Below are positions 1 through 6,525 of a stretch of 18,771 nucleotides of DNA, one piece after another; positions within the stretch are counted from its first letter, which is position 1, and each line of letters begins with the position of its first letter. Both the position numbers and the translations under genes were made by a program. The notes below the pieces were generated by a model. The model did no database searches, was not told the origin of the DNA, and was given only the letters and a program-made list of their open reading frames with translations. This DNA comes from PALSA-555 sp036521915 (GTDB taxonomy: Bacteria > Actinomycetota > Acidimicrobiia > IMCC26256 > PALSA-555): the NCBI GenBank assembly GCA_036521915.1, contig DATDGU010000278.1, positions 1 to 18,771 of the forward strand. The letters are read 5' to 3'.

Positions 1-1
1 C

Positions 2-298
2 CTCCCCGCGTTCTGGTTCGGGCTCATCGCCATCGAGTTCCTCGCCGTCGGCCCGAAGCAGTGGTTCCACCTCGCGCAGCCGCCCCTGTTCTTCGTCGGG
101 CTGCACTCCAGCAGCGGCGGTGCGCTCGACTACACCTTCACCGGCCTCTCGTTCCTCGGCCTCGCGCTCCCCGCGTTCTGGTTCGGCCTGCTCGCGATCG
201 AGTTCCTCGCGGTCGGCCCGAAGCAGTGGTTCCACCTCAGCGAGCCGCCACTCTTCTTCGTGGGCCTGCACTCGGGGAACGGGGGCGTGCTCAACTAC
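2..298 (+). repeat. Diverged in-frame tandem duplication inside the permease gene (period 165 bp)
   Basis: Bases 2-133 align with 167-298 without gaps. I count 21 differences over 132 bases, about 84% identity, and most of them are third-position changes. The period of 165 bp is 55 codons, so the frame is kept. The left copy may extend beyond the window edge. The level of divergence excludes a simple recent slippage or a read-level stutter. Confidence 0.9.
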
Positions 299-712
299 GC
301 TCGGCACCTCGTCCTCCCGGTCCTCACCCTCATGGTGCAGATCGTCGCCGGGTGGAGCCGCTACCAGCGCGCCTCGATGCTCGACGTGATGTCGTCGGAC
401 TACATCCGCACGGCCAAGGCCAAGGGCGTGCCGCGCCGTCAGGTCGTGTGGCGCCACGGCGTCCGCAACGGGCTGGTCCCGCTCGTCACGGTGATGGCTC
501 TCGACATCGGCGCGCTCTTCGGCGGGCTCATCATCACCGAGAAGATCTTCTCGATCCCGGGCATGGGCAAGCTGTTCTTCGACTCGCTGCTGGCCGGGGA
601 CGCCACGACCCTCACCACGTGGCTGGTCGTCACGGCGGTGTTCATCGTGGTGTGCAACCTGCTCGCGGACCTCGCCTACGGCTGGCTCGACCCGCGGGTC
701 CGGCTCGCGTGA
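2..712 (+). CDS. Dipeptide/oligopeptide ABC transporter permease, DppB-like (5' partial, internally duplicated)
   Basis: Inner-membrane permease of a peptide-type ABC importer. Translation from base 2 runs open to TGA at 710-712, and the start lies outside the window. The C-terminal half fits the family well: a cytoplasmic EAA-type loop around DYIRTAKAKGVPRRQ, then the segments GALFGGLIITEKIFSIPGMG and the terminal LDPRVRLA. The N-terminal part of the visible protein is odd. A segment beginning LPAFWFGL and running through PKQWFHL and PPLFFVGLHS occurs twice, 55 codons apart, so one hydrophobic segment and its following loop are duplicated. An extra single membrane span would be expected to invert the topology of everything downstream, so this copy may be non-functional or misassembled. 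It overlaps the next permease gene by 4 bases (GTGA), as expected for one operon. The family call is secure from context; the exact substrate is not known. Confidence 0.88.
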   Translation, partial: LPAFWFGLIAIEFLAVGPKQWFHLAQPPLFFVGLHSSSGGALDYTFTGLSFLGLALPAFWFGLLAIEFLAVGPKQWFHLSEPPLFFVGLHSGNGGVLNYARHLVLPVLTLMVQIVAGWSRYQRASMLDVMSSDYIRTAKAKGVPRRQVVWRHGVRNGLVPLVTVMALDIGALFGGLIITEKIFSIPGMGKLFFDSLLAGDATTLTTWLVVTAVFIVVCNLLADLAYGWLDPRVRLA

Positions 713-1644
713 GCACCCGCCGGCGGCCGCCGACCGTCGTGCCCGAGCCGGAGCCGCTCGGCCCCTCGGAGCTGCTCCCCGGGCTGACCGTCGACGACCC
801 GTACCGCTCCGGGGGCCAGCGGTTCTGGCGCCGCCTCCGTCGGCACCGCCTGGCCGTCGGCTCGGCCGTCGTGCTCGTTCTGCTCGCCGCGGCGTGCTTC
901 GCCGCGCCGCTCCTCGCGCCGTACGGGCCAAACCAGCAGAACCTGGCGCTCGGCGCGGTCGGGCCGTCGGTGCACCACTGGTTCGGTACCGACGAGCTCG
1001 GGCGCGACGAGCTCACCCGGCTGCTATACGCCGGCCAGATCTCCCTCGAGATCGGGCTCGCCGTCGCCCTCCTCTCGACCCTCGTCGGCGCGATCGTCGG
1101 TGCCGTCGCCGGCTACGTCGGCAAGGCCACCGACCAGGCGCTCATGCGGCTGACCGACCTCTTCCTCGTGCTGCCCGCGTTGGCCGTGCTCGCGCTCGCG
1201 CTCGAGCGGTTCGGCCACGATCGCCTCACGATCATCTGGGTGCTCGCCGCCCTGTTCTGGATGTACATCGCGCGGGTCGTGCGAGCCCAGGTCCTCGCCC
1301 TGAAGGAGCAGGAGTACATCGAGGCGGCCCGCGCCTCGGGTGCGTCCGCGGCGTGGATCGTGTGGCGCCACGTTCTCCCGAACTGCGTCGGCCAGATCGT
1401 CGTCAACGCCACCCTCGCGGTCGCCGCGGCGATCGTCGCAGAGTCCGCGCTGTCCTTCCTCGGGTTCGGCGTCCAGCTGCCGGCGACCTCCTGGGGACGC
1501 ATGCTGGCGGACGCCGAGGGTTACGTGGGCACGTCACAGGCGTACCTGCTCTACTTCCCGGGGCTCGCCATCCTCGTGACCATCCTCGCGGTCAACTTCC
1601 TCGGCGACGGACTCCGCGACGCCTTCGACCCGCGATCGACATGA
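709..1644 (+). CDS. Dipeptide/oligopeptide ABC transporter permease, DppC-like
   Basis: Second membrane subunit of the importer, 311 aa from a GTG start that overlaps the upstream TGA (GTGA). A longer open frame extends upstream to base 61 but is only an out-of-frame shadow of the first permease. After a Pro/Arg-rich cytoplasmic N-terminus, a first membrane span (LAVGSAVVLVLLAAACFAAP) is followed by the DppC-type loop HHWFGTDELGRDELTRLLY. The binding-protein-dependent permease core then has its EAA loop at EYIEAARASGASAAWIVWRH, and the family signature SALSFLGFGVQLPATSWG follows. The C-terminus NFLGDGLRDAFDPR is typical. It pairs with the upstream permease to form the transmembrane channel, and its stop overlaps the start of the first ATPase (ATGA). 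Confidence 0.93.
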   Translation: MSTRRRPPTVVPEPEPLGPSELLPGLTVDDPYRSGGQRFWRRLRRHRLAVGSAVVLVLLAAACFAAPLLAPYGPNQQNLALGAVGPSVHHWFGTDELGRDELTRLLYAGQISLEIGLAVALLSTLVGAIVGAVAGYVGKATDQALMRLTDLFLVLPALAVLALALERFGHDRLTIIWVLAALFWMYIARVVRAQVLALKEQEYIEAARASGASAAWIVWRHVLPNCVGQIVVNATLAVAAAIVAESALSFLGFGVQLPATSWGRMLADAEGYVGTSQAYLLYFPGLAILVTILAVNFLGDGLRDAFDPRST

Positions 1645-2663
1645 CGGCGGCGCTGCTTCACGTCGAACACCTCGCCGTCGAGTTCCCGACCGACGACGGG
1701 CCCCTCCACGCCGTCGACGACCTTGGCTTCGACGTCGCCGAGCACGAGGTCGTTGGTCTCGTCGGCGAATCGGGGTCAGGCAAGACCGTCACCGCGCTGG
1801 CCCTCCTCGGGCTGCTGCCGGGACGCGCGCGGGTGCGCGGCTCGGTGCAGCTGCGAGGCGAGGAGCTGCTCGGCCGGTCCGAGCGGGACCTCGAGCGCCT
1901 CCGCGGCGACGCGATCTCGATCGTCTTCCAGGACGCCTTGGCGGCCTTCAACCCCGTGATGACCGTCGGCCGTCAGGTCGGCGAGGCGATCGCGGTCCAC
2001 CACCCCAAGGTCGCCTCGGCCGCCCGCCGCGACCGCGTGCTCGAGCTGCTCGACCTCGTCGGCATCCCCGACCCGACGACCCGGCTCGACCAGTACCCGC
2101 ACCAGTACTCCGGCGGGATGCGCCAGCGCGCCATGCTCGCCATGGCGCTGGCCAACGACCCGGCGCTGCTCATCGCGGACGAACCGACGACCGCGCTCGA
2201 CGTCACGCTGCAGGCCCAGGTCCTCGACGTGCTCGAGCGGATCCGCCAGCGCACCGGCACGGCGGTCCTGCTCATCACCCACGACCTCGGCGTCATCGCC
2301 GGGCTCGCCGACCGGGTCGTCGTCCTCTACGCGGGCCGGCGCGTGGAGAGCGCACCCGTCGACACCCTCTTCGCCGCGTCGCGCCATCCCTACACGCTCG
2401 GGCTGCTGGCGTCCCTGCCCCGCCTCGACCAGCGTGCCCGACACGCCCCGCTGTTCCGGATCGACGGTCAGCCGCCCTCGCTCGTACACCGGCCCGACGG
2501 CTGCGCGTTCCATCCGCGGTGCCCGTTTCGCGAGGTGCCGGAGCCGTGCGCCACCGTGGTCCCGACCGACGCGGTCCTCGGTCCCGGACACGTCAGCGCG
2601 TGTCACCGGGTGGACGCGCTCCGCGAGGTGACACCGGCGAGCCTGCGGGCGGGGGCGGGATGA
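1641..2663 (+). CDS. Dipeptide/oligopeptide ABC transporter ATP-binding protein, DppD-like
   Basis: Cytoplasmic ATPase subunit, 340 aa, starting at ATG 1641, which overlaps the previous stop. The nucleotide-binding motifs are complete and in order: Walker A GESGSGKT, Q-loop IVFQDALAAFNP, signature YSGGMRQR, Walker B LLIADEPTT, D-loop ALDV and H-loop ITHD. The C-terminal oligopeptide-transporter domain follows HPYTLGLL and contains the Cys pattern GCAFHPRCPF...PC...SACH, which is typical of OppD/DppD subunits. Length is normal for the family. It should heterodimerise with the next gene product and power import through the two permeases. No substrate-binding protein gene is visible next to this cluster; one may lie upstream of the window. 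Confidence 0.95.
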   Translation: MTAALLHVEHLAVEFPTDDGPLHAVDDLGFDVAEHEVVGLVGESGSGKTVTALALLGLLPGRARVRGSVQLRGEELLGRSERDLERLRGDAISIVFQDALAAFNPVMTVGRQVGEAIAVHHPKVASAARRDRVLELLDLVGIPDPTTRLDQYPHQYSGGMRQRAMLAMALANDPALLIADEPTTALDVTLQAQVLDVLERIRQRTGTAVLLITHDLGVIAGLADRVVVLYAGRRVESAPVDTLFAASRHPYTLGLLASLPRLDQRARHAPLFRIDGQPPSLVHRPDGCAFHPRCPFREVPEPCATVVPTDAVLGPGHVSACHRVDALREVTPASLRAGAG

Positions 2664-3700
2664 GCGCGCCGGCGCGGCGCGCGGGCCCCGACCCGGCGCC
2701 GTCGTCGGCGCTCCTCGAGGTGCGCGGCCTCGCCAAGGACTTTCCCGTCCGGGCCGGGGTCTTCCGGCGGGCGGTGGGGCAGGTGAGCGCCGTCGCCGAC
2801 GTCAGCTTCGACGTCGCGCGGGGCGAGACGTTCGCGCTCGTCGGCGAGTCCGGCTGCGGCAAGACCACGACCGCACGGCTCGTGCTCGGCCTGCTGGCGC
2901 CCACGCGGGGCGAGGTCCGCTTCGACGGGACGAACCTGGTCGGCCTGTCGGCCGGTGTCATGCGGCGACTCCGACGCCGGCTCCAGATCGTCTACCAGGA
3001 CCCCTACGCCTCGCTGAACCCCCGGCTGACCATCGGGGCCATCGTCGCCGACCCGCTGCGCGTGCACGGCGAGTGGGCCGACCACGGCCCGGCCCGCGTC
3101 GCCGCCCTCTTCAGCCAGGTCGGCCTGGACCCCGCCGACGTGCACCGGTACCCGCACGAGCTCTCCGGTGGGCAGCGCCAGCGCGTCGGCATCGCTCGCG
3201 CCCTCGCGCTGCGTCCCGACCTGCTCGTGCTCGACGAGCCCGTCAGCGCGCTCGACGTCTCGATCCAGGCGGGTGTCATCAACCTCCTCGACGAGCTACA
3301 GCTCACGCTCGGCCTGACCTACCTGTTCATCGCCCACGATCTCGCCGTCGTCGGGCACGTCGCCGACCACGTCGGCGTGATGTACCTCGGCACGCTCGTC
3401 GAGCACGGCCCGGCTGACGATGTCTACGACCGGCCGCAGCACCCGTACACGCAGGCGCTGCTCTCCGCGGTGCCGGTGCCTGACCCAACACTCGAGCGTC
3501 GGCGGCGGCGGATCCTCCTCGACGGCGACGTGCCGAGCGCGACCGACCCGCCCAGCGGGTGCCGGTTCCGCACGCGCTGCTGGCGCGCGCAAGCGGTCTG
3601 TGCCGAGACGGAGCCGCCGCTCGTCGCCGGCGACGACGGCCACGCGGTCGCGTGCTACTTCCCTGGCCCGGACGAGTCGCACGCGCGGGCGCGTCGGTAG
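2660..3700 (+). CDS. Dipeptide/oligopeptide ABC transporter ATP-binding protein, DppF-like
   Basis: Second ATPase subunit, 346 aa, with ATG 2660 overlapping the preceding TGA (ATGA). It shows Walker A GESGCGKT, Q-loop QDPYASLNPR (the DppF/OppF form), signature LSGGQRQR, Walker B LLVLDEPVSALD and H-loop IAHD. The C-terminal domain after HPYTQALLSAVP carries the Cys motif GCRFRTRC...VC...VACYF. The first 15 or so residues (Ala/Pro/Arg-rich) are not conserved-looking, so a slightly later start is possible, but the 4-base overlap supports this one. It is the last gene of the operon; its stop lies 13 bases before tRNA-Leu, with no clear terminator between them, so cotranscription with the tRNA is possible. 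Confidence 0.95.
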   Translation: MSAPARRAGPDPAPSSALLEVRGLAKDFPVRAGVFRRAVGQVSAVADVSFDVARGETFALVGESGCGKTTTARLVLGLLAPTRGEVRFDGTNLVGLSAGVMRRLRRRLQIVYQDPYASLNPRLTIGAIVADPLRVHGEWADHGPARVAALFSQVGLDPADVHRYPHELSGGQRQRVGIARALALRPDLLVLDEPVSALDVSIQAGVINLLDELQLTLGLTYLFIAHDLAVVGHVADHVGVMYLGTLVEHGPADDVYDRPQHPYTQALLSAVPVPDPTLERRRRRILLDGDVPSATDPPSGCRFRTRCWRAQAVCAETEPPLVAGDDGHAVACYFPGPDESHARARR

Positions 3701-3713
3701 ACTCGTCCTTCTC

Positions 3714-3798
3714 GTCGGAGTGGCGGAATCGGCAGACGCGCTAGCTTGAGGGGCTAGTGCCCCAAAAGGGCGTGGGGGTTCAAGTCCCCCCTCCGACA
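3714..3798 (+). tRNA. tRNA-Leu (anticodon GAG)
   Basis: A full type II tRNA folds from the sequence. The acceptor GTCGGAG (3714-3720) pairs with CTCCGAC (3791-3797), with discriminator A at 3798. The D arm contains the loop AATCGGCAGA. The anticodon stem CTAGC/GCTAG (3741-3745 and 3753-3757) holds loop TTGAGGG with GAG at 3748-3750. A long variable arm built on GCCCC/GGGC is characteristic of Leu. The T arm is GGGGG-TTCAAGT-CCCCC (3774-3790). The CCA is not encoded. Degenerate copies of its 3' 23 bases recur at 5884-5906 and 8830-8852. Confidence 0.97.
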
Positions 3799-3807
3799 CG
3801 CATGTGA

Positions 3808-3844
3808 TGTCGCGAGACGTCGGAGACTTGTGTCGCGGGACGTC
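3808..3844. repeat. Two direct copies of a 14-bp near-palindromic word behind the IS481 remnant
   Basis: TGTCGCGAGACGTC at 3808-3821 and TGTCGCGGGACGTC at 3831-3844 differ by one base and lie 23 bp apart. Each is close to palindromic. Their place just beyond the 3' end of the IS481-type transposase remnant suggests they belong to that element's end. Confidence 0.6.
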
Positions 3845-3858
3845 CTAGAGCGCCTGGT

Positions 3859-4040
3859 TCAGGTTTGGGGCTGGTAGTCGCGGGCGGGGTTGAGGGTGAG
3901 TTGGCGGACGAACTCGCCTGTGTGGGTGTCGATGATTCGGATGTCACGTCCGGCGACGAGCATGGCGATGGTCTTGTGGGCGTGGCGTCGTCCGATGCCG
4001 ATGTGGTGGACGCGGACGGTGAGCTTGCCGTCGGTCGAGT
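3859..4040 (-). pseudogene. IS481-family transposase, C-terminal remnant
   Basis: On the minus strand the frame ending at 3859 encodes about 60 residues resembling the tail of actinobacterial IS481 (DDE integrase-type) transposases: TDGKLTVRVHHIGIGR, then MLVAGRDIRIIDTHTGEF, then LTLNPARDYQPQT and a stop. The frame stays open up to 4203, but the upstream residues do not look like transposase, so the catalytic DDE core is missing. This is a decayed insertion sequence wedged between tRNA-Leu and the abiE promoter. The family is assigned from remembered tail motifs, not from a search. Confidence 0.72.
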
Positions 4041-4214
4041 TGGTGTTGGAGGCCTCGGCGGGGCGTTTGACGGCCCCGAGGCCAATCCCCCAAGTCGGTC
4101 GAGGAGGTTTCGTCAGGCGCGGAGAGGGTGACACGTTTCGGGCTGAGATCCTGATGACGCTTGCGGCGTGGCCGGCGCGGCATCGGGTGGGAGCGGATGC
4201 CAATTTAGTACTAT

Positions 4215-4239
4215 AAACCTCGGCTTTCGCCTGAGGTTT
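4215..4239. promoter_or_regulatory. Operator candidate 1: inverted repeat upstream of abiEi
   Basis: A 25-bp imperfect palindrome with outer arms AAACCTC and GAGGTTT. It matches operator 2 at 18 of 25 positions, with nearly all differences in the centre. Its right end overlaps the candidate -35 box. Known AbiEi proteins bind paired inverted repeats in their own promoter to repress transcription, so this is a probable AbiEi site. Confidence 0.75.
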
Positions 4240-4266
4240 GAGGGCTAAAGAAGAAAGTGATATAAC
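4238..4266 (+). promoter_or_regulatory. Promoter of the abiE operon
   Basis: TTGAGG (4238-4243) and TATAAC (4261-4266) are separated by exactly 17 bp, a good sigma70-type promoter. The surrounding DNA is locally AT-rich compared with the rest of the window. Operator 1 touches the -35 box and operator 2 begins directly after the -10 box, so bound repressor would flank and occlude the polymerase site. Confidence 0.7.
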
Positions 4267-4291
4267 AGACCTCGCTCAAAGCCTGAGGTTT
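4267..4291. promoter_or_regulatory. Operator candidate 2: inverted repeat over the expected transcription start
   Basis: A 25-bp imperfect palindrome with arms AGACCTC and GAGGTTT, the same length and layout as operator 1 and centred 52 bp downstream of it. It lies directly after the -10 box and covers the predicted start of transcription. It ends 16 bp before the abiEi start codon. Confidence 0.75.
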
Positions 4292-4307
4292 GTGATAGTC
4301 TTTTCGC

Positions 4308-5024
4308 ATGGGTACGAAGCGTATGACTCAGTTGGCCCGCACCGGCAACCGGGTCCTGAAACCAGGCGATTTCCACGAGACCTACGCCAATCCGTGGGAG
4401 GAGTTTGCTCGTCTGACCCGAACTGGTGTGCTCGCCAAGCTCACGCACGGCTACTACCTGCTGGTTCCCGAGGAGAAGCGGGGCGGGTACTGGACACCCG
4501 AGGTGGAAGGCGTCGCGCTCGGGATCGCCGTCGCTGACTATGGACGCGATCCAGTCGCCTTGATGGGGCCGGCCGCGGCACGCGTGCTGGGGGCCATACC
4601 ACGCGCCCTCGCAACTGGAACCGTGGCCGTTCCTCTCCAGCGGCCCATGGTCGTCACGACCACAGGAGAGGTCCAGTTCGTGACGCGCAAAGTCGAGCGT
4701 CTCGACACCCAGCGGGTCACCACGGATATCACGACAGGTTGGGTGACGACACCGGAACAAACCGTCCTGGACCTCGCTGACCGTCCCAGCCTCGGTGGCA
4801 TCACTCCCGCCACAGCAGAAGAAGCGATCAGAACGCTTGCCGGGCGCTGCGACCAGCAGCTTGTTGCCCGTCTAGCGCGCGCCCAGCGCAAGATCGCCGC
4901 GTGGCAGCGCTATTGCTGGGTTCTCGGGCTCCCTCCTCCGGCGGCACGTAGACATGTGCCTACGTATGGACTGCGTGGAGTTGGTGATGCGGCCGACTAC
5001 GGCTTAGAAGCCAAGGCCGCGTGA
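4308..5024 (+). CDS. abiEi: AbiEi-family antitoxin / transcriptional repressor
   Basis: Antitoxin of a type IV (AbiE) toxin-antitoxin pair, 238 aa. An N-terminal winged-helix-like region (about residues 10-55) ends in the family pattern FARLTRTGVLAKLTHGYYLL. The central part (GYWTPEVEGVALGIA...ALMGPAAARVLGAIPRA) and QFVTRKVERLD...TPEQTVLDLADRP follow the usual AbiEi order. ATG 4308 is preferred for its position after the operator; a second in-frame ATG at 4323 is possible. No Shine-Dalgarno sequence is visible. Its stop overlaps the toxin start (GTGA), so translation is coupled. The promoter carries two inverted repeats that this protein probably binds. GC content is visibly lower than in the flanking genes, which fits acquisition by transfer. 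Confidence 0.87.
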   Translation: MGTKRMTQLARTGNRVLKPGDFHETYANPWEEFARLTRTGVLAKLTHGYYLLVPEEKRGGYWTPEVEGVALGIAVADYGRDPVALMGPAAARVLGAIPRALATGTVAVPLQRPMVVTTTGEVQFVTRKVERLDTQRVTTDITTGWVTTPEQTVLDLADRPSLGGITPATAEEAIRTLAGRCDQQLVARLARAQRKIAAWQRYCWVLGLPPPAARRHVPTYGLRGVGDAADYGLEAKAA

Positions 5025-5770
5025 TCGAATCCTCCGAGCTGGACGAGTGGGCTGGCCGTTTTGGAGTCAGCTCGGCTCAGATCAATCGTGATCACTTCAT
5101 TTCGCACGTCCTGCGGGCGTTGGGGGAGCTTGATCCGAACACGCGATTCTTTGGAGGGACGGCATTGTGTCGGACCTATCTCGTTCAGACACGCCTGTCC
5201 GAAGACATTGATCTCCTCCATCTACAGCCTCGCGAGCTCCTCGACGCGCGACGTCAGGAGTTGCCGAAGGCCATTCGCCGCGAGTTTCCGGATACCGAGT
5301 GGTCGAACGTGACATCCGAGGGCGACGGGCTGGCAAGCTCGCTGAGGCCACCCGATCTTCATGGGGTAAAGATCTACGTAGGACGAGACGGATCGAACAC
5401 GGCGGCTTGGGAGTTCACACAAACACACGTCCAGCTCCGGTACAGCGATCTGCCCGCCGATCAGGTCTTCCAGTGCCCGACGCCTCCCACGTTCGCGGCC
5501 ATGAAACTCGCAGCGTGGTGCGATCGGAAAGCCCCGCGCGATCTCTTCGATTTGAGCGGCCTAGCTGCTGTGGGCGCTCTTGGAGATCAGGAGGTCGGCC
5601 GCATCTTCAAGGCGAAGATGGGTGTTGATATCATCATGGCTGATTTCCGCCACGTTCCGGCTCGTACTGCCGACGCATGGGAAACCGAGCTGGGAGCACA
5701 AGTCGGAACCCTTCCATCCGCCGACGAGTGCCTCACGCGGGTCCGAAAGGCGCTTGACGCCGCGGGCTGA
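5021..5770 (+). CDS. abiEii: AbiEii-family nucleotidyltransferase toxin
   Basis: Toxin of the AbiE pair, 249 aa, from GTG 5021 overlapping the antitoxin stop. The nucleotidyltransferase signature is intact: FFGGTALCRTYL (GGTAL at residues 45-49), then R58-L-S60-E-D62-I-D64, the metal-binding DxD. A later motif KLAAWCDRKAPRDLFDL (residues about 163-178, with R169, K170, R173 and D174) matches the second conserved block of this family. It is somewhat shorter than the 280-300 aa lactococcal form, with a reduced C-terminal region. AbiEii enzymes are related to MNT-type toxins that modify tRNA or nucleotides; the target here cannot be read from sequence. Known AbiE systems cause phage abortive infection and stabilise mobile DNA. 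No frameshift or lost catalytic residue is visible. Confidence 0.88.
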   Translation: MIESSELDEWAGRFGVSSAQINRDHFISHVLRALGELDPNTRFFGGTALCRTYLVQTRLSEDIDLLHLQPRELLDARRQELPKAIRREFPDTEWSNVTSEGDGLASSLRPPDLHGVKIYVGRDGSNTAAWEFTQTHVQLRYSDLPADQVFQCPTPPTFAAMKLAAWCDRKAPRDLFDLSGLAAVGALGDQEVGRIFKAKMGVDIIMADFRHVPARTADAWETELGAQVGTLPSADECLTRVRKALDAAG

Positions 5771-5799
5771 GAAGCAAGCGCTTGGAGCACCAAACTTGG

Positions 5800-5876
5800 C
5801 ACGACTTGGCGGAGCGGCCAGCGTCGGTCACCGGCGGCCAGCGAAGTCGTAGCGATGCGGCAAATGCCAAGTCGTG
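5800..5876. repeat. 11-bp inverted repeat between abiEii and the left att-like site
   Basis: CACGACTTGGC at 5800-5810 is the exact reverse complement of GCCAAGTCGTG at 5866-5876. Between the arms, GCGGCCAGCG occurs twice (5814-5823 and 5834-5843). The arms are 55 bp apart, too far for a simple terminator. They lie 8 bp from the tRNA-like site at 5884, so a recombinase arm-binding site or an element end are possible roles. Confidence 0.45.
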
Positions 5877-5883
5877 TGCGTAA

Positions 5884-5906
5884 GGGTCGAGTCGCCCCTC
5901 CGACAC
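5884..5906. repeat. att-like degenerate copy of the tRNA-Leu 3' end (copy 1)
   Basis: 23 bases ending CCCCTCCGACAC match the tRNA-Leu 3' end (3777-3799) at 20 of 23 positions and the copy at 8830-8852 at 21 of 23. The copy lies at the 3' end of the serine-recombinase fragment, where it encodes the C-terminal VGGATR on the minus strand. That arrangement, an integrase gene reading into the attachment site, is usual for islands integrated at tRNA genes. Confidence 0.65.
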
Positions 5907-6525
5907 ACGCCTTAGTACACGGAGTGGCGACCACCTCCACCAGGTCATCGCCCGGGCGGTACGTCATCGTGATCCCCAGATCGGCGTACACCTGCGCGCG
6001 CAGCGACGGCTCCGCATCCGCGAGCACCGCCGGGATGTCAGCAAGGCCCTCGACCAGGCTGCGCAACTCGGCGCCGTCGATCGGACGGTGCGCCTGCAGC
6101 TGCGCGACCACACGCTCGGCGGCGCCGCGCTCGGCCTGCACCTCAGCGATCCAGCCAGCTACGACGACAGGATCGGCGCCCGACTCGAGCGCGCTGCGGT
6201 ACCGGGCGAGGCGCTGGTCGCAGTCGGTGAGCTTGCGCCGGGCGGCCTCGAGTTCCGCCGGCTTCGCGGTGTCTTCACTTGCGGCCGCGGCGAGCTGCTC
6301 GCACGTCTCGTCGATCCGGTCGGGATCGAAGACGCCGGCGAGCCACCGGTCGAGCGGCGGGAGGATCAACTCCTCGCGCACGTAGACCGTGCGGGGGTGC
6401 TCGAGCTCGGCGGCGAGGGCGTAGTTGAGCGGGTACATGCAGCGGTAGCGGAGCTGACCGTGTGCGTGGGTGCCCTGCATCCGCCGGCCGCGGATCCCGC
6501 AGTGGATGAGCCCACGATGGGCCGC
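5884..6525 (-). pseudogene. Serine recombinase, C-terminal fragment (zinc-ribbon and coiled-coil region)
   Basis: The minus-strand frame contains RGLIHCGIRGRRMQGTHAH, the remains of a recombinase zinc beta-ribbon in which the second Cys of the usual CxxC is Arg, then LRYRCMYP and HPRTVYVREE. A long helical stretch follows (AELEAARRKLTDCDQRLARYRSALESGADP...GWIAEVQAERGAAE), then the terminal LADAEPSLRAQVYADLGITMTYRPG. This order is typical of large serine recombinases of actinobacteria. The resolvase catalytic domain is missing. The homology begins abruptly near 6525, inside a deacetylase-like frame, so a deletion or recombination joined the two genes. There is no stop at the expected end: the frame reads through the att-like site and on as antisense over abiEii to 5587. 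It is non-functional as it stands. Confidence 0.8.

Noticed and set aside
61..708. Open frame on the plus strand continuous with the second permease
   Set aside because: Arg/Pro/His-rich composition typical of an out-of-frame shadow; the first permease lies in another frame and the GTG at 709 is the natural start.
1776..2606. 276-codon minus-strand open frame
   Set aside because: It is fully antisense to the DppD-like ATPase with its complete motif set, and its own sequence shows no domain.
3681..3694. Palindrome ACGCGC-GG-GCGCGT at the end of the DppF-like gene as a terminator
   Set aside because: It lies inside the coding sequence, the loop is too short and no T-tract follows; it is probably GC-rich coincidence.
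3808..3844. CRISPR-like repeat array
   Set aside because: Only two copies of a 14-bp word with a 9-bp gap; far too short in repeat and spacer.
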